A DNA stretch of 21,610 nt. It comes from a virus. The translations under genes and the position numbers were made by a program. This document shows positions 16,401 through 21,610 of this stretch, piece after piece. The DNA lies in IMG/VR virus record IMGVR_UViG_3300025138_000443, positions 1 through 21,610 of that record, one strand, 5' to 3'. The notes beneath the pieces were generated by a model. It saw only the letters and a list, made by a program, of their open reading frames with translations. It was not told the DNA's origin and did no database searches. The stretch's first letter is position 1, and each line of letters starts with the position of its first letter.

Positions 16401-17580
16401 TACAGTTGATTCATATTCTGATTTAGAATATGAAAATATACCTAATTATATACCAAACATTACAGATCCTAATGGATTAGAACCAGACGGACAAATAGAA
16501 TTATCAGATGCTGTTGATTTTAGATCATACGCACATTCATTGGTTGATGTATCTGCAGCTTTAGATCCGACATCAGCAACAGATATATCTAGTGTGACTG
16601 CTCAACCACTATTACAAGCTACTGAAGAATTTACAAGTTCGAGAGCAGTAACTTTTGATTTACCTAAGAGTGGTCAATCATTAACTACAACTGCAATGAA
16701 ACACTTTCTACCTAGAATTGATAAAATATCATTGAGTTCAGACGGAGACTTTATTGTTTCAGAAGGACAACCAGCAGACGAACCGGCAGCTCCAACAACT
16801 CCAAGTAATTCGATCTTATTACACACAACTTATTTACCAGCTTACACAGCAGATTTACAAAGAATTGCTGTTGTGTCTGAAGATCATAAACGATTTACAA
16901 TGAAAGACATTGGTAGAATACAAGGTCGTGTTAAGAATTTAGAAAGAGTAACATCTTTAAATGCATTAGAACAACAAACAAGTTTAACACAAATACAAGA
17001 TGCTGACGGATTAGATAGATTTAAATCAGGATTTATGACAGATAATTTTAGGGGTCATAAAACAGGAGATGTGAATCATATAGATTATAAAATATCAGTT
17101 GACAGAACAACCGGTACATTAAGACCTCAACACAATTCTAAATTTGTAGATTTATCATTGAATACAGGTGCTTCATCTGGCTATGTTAAAACTGGTGATA
17201 TGATTACATTACCATTTACTGAAGAACCCTATGTAACAATAGATAAAGCATCTTCAACAGAATTTGTTAATCCATATGATGTTGTATTATTTAATGGTAC
17301 AGTTGACTTAAGTCCTTCCAGAGACTTGTGGTTCGAAACAGAAAGGTTACCAGCAGTTAGAAGACTAGTTGAAGGAGATTACGACACAGTTTTATCTGGT
17401 GTACGAAATTCATTAGGTACAGTATGGAATAATTGGCAGTCTGATTGGTTAGGTGAACCTGTAACAACAGTTAGAGAACCTACAAATAGAACTGTAACTT
17501 CACCTACTCCAGGATCAACTCCTAGAGCAGCAGCTCCTGGATCAAACACAACAGCAACTAGACGAGTGGAACAGAGGTAG
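13441..17580 (+). CDS. DUF4815-type large virion protein, N-terminal part (1379 aa, ends at amber)
   Basis: 1379 aa. The N-terminus (DLNVSPYYDDYDETKNFHKILFRPS, then AIQARELTQLQSILQNQVERFGNHIF) is the hallmark of DUF4815 phage structural proteins. At about 1150-1240, FTMKDIGRIQGRVKNLERVTSL...DADGLDRFKSGFMTDNFRGHKTGDVNHIDYK is a second conserved block of that family. Between them are inserted beta modules near 98-160, 490-550, 588-648 (VVGTNTKFTQELKEGDILI) and 870-920. The final 45 residues after WNNWQSDWLGEPVTT are a Thr/Pro/Ala-rich linker, ending at a TAG (17578-17580). In relatives as I recall them, the polypeptide continues past this linker into the sequence encoded by the next gene, which here lies in the same frame. 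Its place after gene 8 suggests a peripheral baseplate or fibre-network role. AAGGGA at 13429-13434 serves as Shine-Dalgarno. Confidence 0.85.
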   Translation: MAQNTDLNVSPYYDDYDETKNFHKILFRPSNAIQARELTQLQSILQNQVERFGNHIFDEGALVMGGTVTVNTLYEAVKVNATNPGSGTATVETYRTASVGKFYQGQTSGVVAKVINSVSATTTGDPLTLYVIYVKANADSSTTTYSKFLDNEELHEVTVDAAGAYSSASNNNEFKTILPSAVAGHDSSTATGSAATVRGGIFYTRGFFVRCDEQTILLDKYTNSPTYRIGLQITESLQSSSDDSTLLDNASGTSNENAPGANRLKIALTLINKTITGTQDIDNFIELSRVEEGTVTKQTAITAYNTLERTLARRTSDESGDYIVKPFNLELREHYNDTLNNGVYKSSNTSIPGDKTKLVATISPGKGYVKGFEVDKQSQSLITLNKARTIQDAGALAVPFEIGNFYNIDSVFGQPEFGTGVSGITPFGTVSLRDTHKANVEGADGTEIGQARVRYFNNITKVVSGGKHTDASVFRIHLFDIRMYTKLTVANTSHAYTAGQRIKGTDSGAKATIAVSSAHAATTVFITDIEGTFNTSDTIRLEHETTGGKAVSAIRAFSSDRVRQVYQTSRTSGSAVFAANTITTDNQFVPTGIIKTVSNGTAVVGTNTKFTQELKEGDILIASTGVLEGIIASVTSDTAAVLAANGANGSTGKMLRQRAHLQEQEKTVSVMPTPKNFVSSITPNNVVIRKQTTLQLSGAGGTISGVSDETLVAEDDNDYMVAIMEAEGTESNPEDNDEGSVLDIAGAGGTPANFMVPNLSSGGGIVFTSDNSTPLNADGDDAGILKVIYAATKDVANNNSAKTLRRSRGIKITTTASAASGSSASAEVYGTNINDEIITLGVPDVYAVRAVFESNDATDALPPKLTVASGFGGNPGDRITGSVSGAVGKIIQVTGTSIFFYYIGSIEFTTSDTITNETSTNTSTNSRVCSAITIDSKDITNSYLVDDGQRDGYYGLGSIKRKSGKPIPTGRILVIFDYFTAASGNFFTVDSYSDLEYENIPNYIPNITDPNGLEPDGQIELSDAVDFRSYAHSLVDVSAALDPTSATDISSVTAQPLLQATEEFTSSRAVTFDLPKSGQSLTTTAMKHFLPRIDKISLSSDGDFIVSEGQPADEPAAPTTPSNSILLHTTYLPAYTADLQRIAVVSEDHKRFTMKDIGRIQGRVKNLERVTSLNALEQQTSLTQIQDADGLDRFKSGFMTDNFRGHKTGDVNHIDYKISVDRTTGTLRPQHNSKFVDLSLNTGASSGYVKTGDMITLPFTEEPYVTIDKASSTEFVNPYDVVLFNGTVDLSPSRDLWFETERLPAVRRLVEGDYDTVLSGVRNSLGTVWNNWQSDWLGEPVTTVREPTNRTVTSPTPGSTPRAAAPGSNTTATRRVEQR

Positions 17581-17586
17581 ACTATG
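17574..17586 (+). promoter_or_regulatory. Amber stop / restart junction between the two DUF4815 halves
   Basis: The sequence reads GAGG-TAG-ACT-ATG. The GAGG at 17574-17577 is a Shine-Dalgarno six bases before the ATG at 17584. The TAG (17578-17580) is in the same frame as that ATG, with only one sense codon between. The arrangement allows either termination followed by reinitiation, or amber readthrough giving a roughly 2209-residue product. It is the only TAG stop among the 13 complete gene ends in the window (11 TAA, 1 TGA). Confidence 0.6.
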
Positions 17587-20070
17587 AATGGATTTTTTGG
17601 CTTAGGTATTGATTTTAACTTAAATGTACTTAACACAGGACGACAAATTCGTTCTGGTGTGACTACATCTGTAGTAGAAGAATTTGCCGAAACGAGAGCG
17701 GATAGAATTGTATCAACAAACATAGTTCAGTCAATGAGAGCTAGAGATATTACTGTATCTGGTACTAATTTTAAACCTAACACACCATACTTTGTTTTCT
17801 TTGACGGAATAGATGTCAACGCATACATGACTCCAAGTTCTTCAGTATACGGAATGGGTGGAGCAACAACTAAAGGAACAGCTTTAAGATCAGATAATTT
17901 AGGTGTGATAGTAGCTACTTTTTCAATACCGAACACAGACGAATTAAACTTTTCAACAGGAACTAAAACATTAAAAGTAACAAGTAGTTCTACAGGTGCA
18001 TCAACAACTTCTGAAGGACAAGCACAGTACGCTGCTAATGGTGAAATCAGAGTAATACAAGAAGAAATTACTTCTACTAGAAATGGTAGAGTAGTTGTTG
18101 ATGAAGTAGCAGAAACAAGACAACAAGTTAGGTGGACTGACCCTCTAGCTCAATCATTCTTAGTTGATAGAAAAGGTGGTATATTTGTACCGTCAATAGA
18201 AGTATACTTCGGTAAAAAAGATACATCATTACCGGTATCTATACAAATTAGACACATGGAAAATGGGTTCCCAACTCAAAAAATTGTTCCGTTTGGAGAA
18301 AAATCTTTATCTCCAGCAGATGTTAATATTTCAGCAGACGCTTCTGTTGCAACTAAGTTTTCATTCCCTTCACCTGTATATTTAGAATCAGGTAGAGAAT
18401 ATTGTGCAGTCGTTATGACAAACTCTAATGTTTATACTTGTTGGGTTTCAGAAATGGGACAAAAAGATATAGCAACGAATGACTTTATCGATCAACAGCC
18501 ATACGCTGGTTCTTTATTTAAATCTCAAAATAACTCTACCTGGACAACTGATCAATTAAAAGATTTAAAAATGACTATCAATAGATGTAAATTTACTACA
18601 GGTACATCAGCTAATGTTGTGTTTGAAAATGGTAATTACGGGACAGAAAATTTACAGGTCAATCCTATCGAAACTATTAGTGGTACTAAATGTTTCAGAG
18701 TTCATCACTATTCACACGGGAACTATGATGAAAAGAAATCAAATATTACTATCTCTGGAGTAGTAGGAGACAGATCAGGTTCAGCAGTAAGATTTACAGA
18801 TGATACAGTAGAGTCAGGAGATGGTTCAGATTCAACAGACAATGCAGCAACTCTAGCACAAACATCAACAACAGGTAGTGGAACAGGTTTAATAGTAACA
18901 CTTACTACATTAGGTGATGATTCAGTAACAGCAGTTATTACAAATCCTGGTCAAGGTTACGCTGTAGGTGATGATGTTGTATTCACAAAAAATTCAGATA
19001 CATATACTTTTGATATAGCAGAAGTTAGTGAAACTCTAGGTGGTATACCAATTGGATATATCAATAGAACTCATACTGCAGGAACATCTGTAGCTGAAAC
19101 AACAAACGGAACTGCAAAGATATTAGCAGACATGGATTCTTATCTAATTACAATCCCTAATTCAGTTTGGGCAGCAAGAGTTTCTGGTACGACAAATACT
19201 GGATTAAATATTCAAACAGCTTTTGAAAGTACAGTTGGTGGCGGTTCAAATGTTACTGCAACAGGTAATGTTTATTTTGATACATTACACACAACGATTC
19301 CTAGTATTGAATTACCTAATACAACTATTACAACAAGTTTCTTGGGAACATCTGCTACTCAACCAGTAGTTTTATCTTCTCCAACTTCTTCGTTTACTAA
19401 AGATAGTATTTCAAATACAATTACATTAAACGATAATAATACTCTATTAAATTCAAAAATTATTGCATCAAGTATTAATGAGACTAATGAGATGGGTGGT
19501 AATAAAAGTTTTGAATTAACAGCATCACTATCTTCAACTCAAGATAATGTTTCACCTGTTTTAGATGTAGATTCATTAGGTATAATCGGTATTCAAAATA
19601 GAATTAATAATGTTGACGCTATTACAGATGTTTCAGTAGCAGCTGCAGCAAACTTTGCGGGGTCAGGTGAAATATTAAATGCCTTCGTACCTTCAACTGA
19701 AGCTCGAGGAGATTCAAACGCAGCTGTATATATTTCTAAGAAAGTTACACTAGCAAATCCTGCAAATGCTCTTCATATTATGTTTGATGGTTATAGAGCT
19801 ACAGGATCAACCGGTGATGAATCAAAAATAGAAATTTACTATAAAGTATTAGGACCAGACACAAACATTCAATTTGTAGATGTTGGTTGGTCAGAAGCAA
19901 CGATTAAAAACAATGTACCAGCTGATGCATCAGACTTTAAAGAATATTTATATGAGATTGAAGCACTAGAAGACTTTAATACTTTTGCTATTAAAATAGT
20001 TTTAAAGACAGACAATAGTGCTAATATTCCTTTACTTGAAAACTTTAGAACTATAGCGTTGAGTACCTAA
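17584..20070 (+). CDS. Large virion protein, C-terminal part of a DUF4815-type protein (828 aa)
   Basis: 828 aa. Residues 35-75 (ETRADRIVSTNIVQSMRARDITVSGTNFKPNTPYFVFFDGIDV) match the family pattern 'lgdRvvd.s..p.mRsrdI...a.glKPnT..y.FFDg.dV', which in relatives follows the linker after the DUF4815 part. The middle (DPLAQSFLVDRKGGIFVPSIEVYFGKKD, VYLESGREYCAVVMTNSN, QPYAGSLFKSQNNSTWT) and the C-terminus (YISKKVTLANPANALHIMFDGYR...FKEYLYEIEALEDFNTFAIKIVLKTDNS) also belong to that family. An inserted Ser/Thr/Gly segment at about 406-482 (TGSGTGL...VITNPGQGYAVGDDVVF) is a beta module of the G-x-G-Y type seen in gp8 and the gp7-like protein. It probably assembles with the upstream product in the outer baseplate or proximal fibre network. 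The start is set by GAGG at 17574-17577. Confidence 0.85.
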   Translation: MNGFFGLGIDFNLNVLNTGRQIRSGVTTSVVEEFAETRADRIVSTNIVQSMRARDITVSGTNFKPNTPYFVFFDGIDVNAYMTPSSSVYGMGGATTKGTALRSDNLGVIVATFSIPNTDELNFSTGTKTLKVTSSSTGASTTSEGQAQYAANGEIRVIQEEITSTRNGRVVVDEVAETRQQVRWTDPLAQSFLVDRKGGIFVPSIEVYFGKKDTSLPVSIQIRHMENGFPTQKIVPFGEKSLSPADVNISADASVATKFSFPSPVYLESGREYCAVVMTNSNVYTCWVSEMGQKDIATNDFIDQQPYAGSLFKSQNNSTWTTDQLKDLKMTINRCKFTTGTSANVVFENGNYGTENLQVNPIETISGTKCFRVHHYSHGNYDEKKSNITISGVVGDRSGSAVRFTDDTVESGDGSDSTDNAATLAQTSTTGSGTGLIVTLTTLGDDSVTAVITNPGQGYAVGDDVVFTKNSDTYTFDIAEVSETLGGIPIGYINRTHTAGTSVAETTNGTAKILADMDSYLITIPNSVWAARVSGTTNTGLNIQTAFESTVGGGSNVTATGNVYFDTLHTTIPSIELPNTTITTSFLGTSATQPVVLSSPTSSFTKDSISNTITLNDNNTLLNSKIIASSINETNEMGGNKSFELTASLSSTQDNVSPVLDVDSLGIIGIQNRINNVDAITDVSVAAAANFAGSGEILNAFVPSTEARGDSNAAVYISKKVTLANPANALHIMFDGYRATGSTGDESKIEIYYKVLGPDTNIQFVDVGWSEATIKNNVPADASDFKEYLYEIEALEDFNTFAIKIVLKTDNSANIPLLENFRTIALST

Positions 20071-20276
20071 TGAAACATATTAAGGTAGAAGGTAGTCAAA
20101 ATTTGTATAGAGATGAAGAATCATTTGCGATTATTAACATAGACAATACTGCATTCAGTAGAGCTAAGATGATTAAAGAAAGAATAAAGACTCAAGATAG
20201 TGAGATAAATACACTTAAAGAAGAAGTAAATGAGATAAAAGATATTTTATTTAAGATTAACGAGAAATTAACATGA
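20070..20276 (+). CDS. Small coiled-coil protein preceding the tail fibre, 68 aa
   Basis: 68 aa. The N-terminus (HIKVEGSQNLYRDEESFAIINIDNTAF) resembles short proteins in marine T4-like phages of the form 'y..v.gh..L.RD..t.AIiN.d...y', which I recall just upstream of fibre genes. Residues 30-68 (IKERIKTQDSEINTLKEEVNEIKDILFKINEKL) show a clear heptad pattern for a coiled coil. The function is unknown; a trimeric assembly factor or small virion component for the adjacent fibre is possible. It is translationally coupled at both ends: its ATG overlaps the previous stop (TAATG) and its TGA overlaps the next start (ATGA). This supports its being a real gene despite its size. Confidence 0.82.
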   Translation: MKHIKVEGSQNLYRDEESFAIINIDNTAFSRAKMIKERIKTQDSEINTLKEEVNEIKDILFKINEKLT

Positions 20277-21610
20277 CAAGAACAGTAGACACAAGTTCAA
20301 CTTTTGAGAACTGGAGACAGAGTTACAACGATCTAGCTAATGATGTTGGATCTTTAGGTAATCTAACAACAGGTGATAAGAGTAGTTTAGTTAACTCTAT
20401 TAATTATTTAATGGATCAATACTTCTACTTTCAAGATTTTGATTTTGATGGTTCTGATGGTGCAACAAGTAATACAGTTTTCTCAGGTGCTGATAATGCT
20501 GGTATTACTCTAGCATACTCTGCAGGTAAAGTATTAGTATTTAAAAATGGAGCATTACTTAGAAGTGGTAGTGATTATACAGCATCGAATGGTACATCTG
20601 TAGTACTAGGAAGTTCAGCTAGTAACACAGATGTTATTCGTATCACAGCGTTCACTGGTTCGTATGAAAATGTAGGAGCAGCTGCAGCATCGAGTATAGG
20701 ACAATTTGTACTAAATGGAGGTGTCTTACATAATAAAAATACTGGTGGTATTGTAATTAATGGTGATTCATCAATTACTACATCATTAGATATTGCAAAT
20801 ACAATTCAATTAGCAGGTGATACTCATGCAGTCGGAGATATATCTATTAGATCAATTAGTAGTACTAGAAACGAATTAAGATTATTTGATAATGATAACT
20901 CAAACTATGTAGCTCTTAAATCACCAGCAACGGTAAGTTCTAATTTAACATTTACTATGCCAACCGCTGATGGTTCTTCTGGTCAATTTTTAAAGACAGA
21001 CGGTAGTGGTAACTTCTCGTTCGGAACAGTATCAGCTACAGCTCCAGATATTACAATAGCAGCTAATAACTCAGCTAATGAAACAGTATTTCCTGTATTC
21101 GTAGACGGAGCAACAGGTACACAAGGTTTAGAATCAGATACAGGATTTACTTATAATCCTAGTTCAGGTACACTAACTTCAACAATATTCGCTGGTGCGT
21201 TAACAGGTAACGCTTCAACAGCTACGACACTAGCAACAAATAGAAACTTTTCAATAACAGGTGATGTTACAGCTTCAGCAGTAGCGTTCAACGGTTCAGG
21301 TGTCGTAACTTTAAATGCTACACTAGATGATAATACAGTCGATTCAGCTGAACTTGTTGACGGAAGTATTGATACATCACATATTGCAAATGGTCAGATT
21401 ACAGTTGCCAAGATGGCAGCAAATAGTGTTGACTCAGACCAATATGTAGACGGAAGTATTGACACTGCTCATATAGCGGCTAACTCAGTTACAACTGATA
21501 AGGTAGGTGACAATACTGTTACTACAGCTCTTATAGCAGACTCACAAGTTACAGTAGCGAAGATGGCTGCTAACTCAGTTGACTCAGACCAATATGTAGA
21601 CGGAAGTATT
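20273..21610 (+). CDS. Tail fibre protein, N-terminal 446 codons, runs off the window
   Basis: The frame opens at ATGA (20273) and is uninterrupted for exactly 446 codons to the window end. The N-terminus (TRTVDTSSTFENWRQSYNDLANDVGSL.NLTTGDKSSLVNSINYL) is the virion-attachment type common in marine T4-like fibres. Residues 70-130 (FSGADNAGITLAYSAGKVLVFKNGALLRSGSDYT and onward) form a beta 'adhesin-like' module. Around 205-250, NELRLFDNDNSNYVALKSPATVSSNLTFTMP and GSSGQFLKTDGSGNFSFG is a conserved fibre shaft motif. From about 356 on, degenerate repeats appear (VDSAELVDGSIDTSHIA, VDSDQYVDGSIDTAHIA). The protein probably trimerises and carries receptor specificity at its distal end, which lies beyond the window. 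The start overlaps the preceding TGA, so translation is probably coupled. Confidence 0.9.
   Translation, partial: MTRTVDTSSTFENWRQSYNDLANDVGSLGNLTTGDKSSLVNSINYLMDQYFYFQDFDFDGSDGATSNTVFSGADNAGITLAYSAGKVLVFKNGALLRSGSDYTASNGTSVVLGSSASNTDVIRITAFTGSYENVGAAAASSIGQFVLNGGVLHNKNTGGIVINGDSSITTSLDIANTIQLAGDTHAVGDISIRSISSTRNELRLFDNDNSNYVALKSPATVSSNLTFTMPTADGSSGQFLKTDGSGNFSFGTVSATAPDITIAANNSANETVFPVFVDGATGTQGLESDTGFTYNPSSGTLTSTIFAGALTGNASTATTLATNRNFSITGDVTASAVAFNGSGVVTLNATLDDNTVDSAELVDGSIDTSHIANGQITVAKMAANSVDSDQYVDGSIDTAHIAANSVTTDKVGDNTVTTALIADSQVTVAKMAANSVDSDQYVDGSI
21338..21610 (+). repeat. Tandem degenerate repeats in the tail-fibre gene
   Basis: The protein unit V-D-S-x-x-x-V-D-G-S-I-D-T-x-H-I-A starts at about residues 356, 386 and 436. 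A V-A-K-M-A-A-N-S-V linker occurs before the last two. At the DNA level, 33 bases are identical between 21428-21460 and 21578-21610, exactly 150 bases apart, and the copy reaches the window end. The array therefore probably continues. Such repeats can lengthen or shorten the shaft by recombination. Confidence 0.8.

Noticed and set aside
17379-17936. Antisense open frames of 114 and 69 codons around the amber junction
   Set aside because: They overlap both + strand DUF4815 halves and resemble nothing known. They do not explain the split.
1-21610. tRNA genes, CRISPR arrays, insertion sequences, homing endonucleases, host metabolic genes
   Set aside because: Looked for and not seen. Gaps between genes are at most 76 bases and every longer stretch is covered by a structural gene.

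Overview
The window is a block of virion structural genes from a T4-type (Straboviridae/Kyanoviridae-like) contractile-tail phage. All genes lie on the + strand and nearly abut. The DNA is AT-rich by eye, the large tail proteins carry marine-type beta modules, and the baseplate order is 53-[hub]-5-25-6-[7-like]-8 followed by a DUF4815-type protein. This fits the T4-like phages of marine bacteria (cyanophages and SAR11 'pelagiphages' of the HTVC008M kind). The low GC makes a SAR11-type host more likely than a cyanobacterium, but that is inference. No host genes, tRNAs, integrase, CRISPR array or auxiliary metabolic genes are visible.

Layout. Bases 2-268 are the 3' end of a tail-tube cap/baseplate junction gene (gp48-like). 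Bases 268-4596 hold gp53 (wedge), a gp27-like hub protein, a gp5-like central spike without a lysozyme domain, and an unrecognised helical 360-aa protein. Bases 4605-6886 hold gp25 and gp6, the conserved wedge core. A short spacer with two hairpins and a strong Shine-Dalgarno (6887-6962) precedes a stand-alone 153-aa adaptor-like protein. Bases 7435-11904 encode a 1489-aa gp7-like wedge protein, and 11955-13430 encode gp8. Bases 13441-17580 and 17584-20070 encode two large structural proteins that look like the two halves of one DUF4815-type protein, separated by a single in-frame amber codon plus one sense codon. A 68-aa coiled-coil protein (20070-20276) and the first 446 codons of a repeat-rich tail fibre (20273 to the window end) close the window.

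How the genes work together. gp48-like, the gp27-like hub and gp5 would form the central hub and spike, and the cap on which the tail tube grows. gp53, gp25, gp6, the gp7-like protein and gp8 would form the baseplate wedges. The DUF4815 pair and the fibre probably form the peripheral baseplate and receptor-binding apparatus. Five start-stop junctions are TAATG and one is ATGA, which suggests translational coupling. Three intergenic T4-like late promoter candidates are proposed; two share a 13-base sequence.

The most interesting observations are: (i) the in-frame TAG split of the DUF4815-type protein; (ii) small beta modules that recur inside gp53, the gp7-like protein, gp8, the DUF4815 pair and the fibre; (iii) a gp7 core that appears split by a roughly 640-aa insertion of such modules; (iv) candidate leaderless late transcripts for two genes without Shine-Dalgarno sequences.
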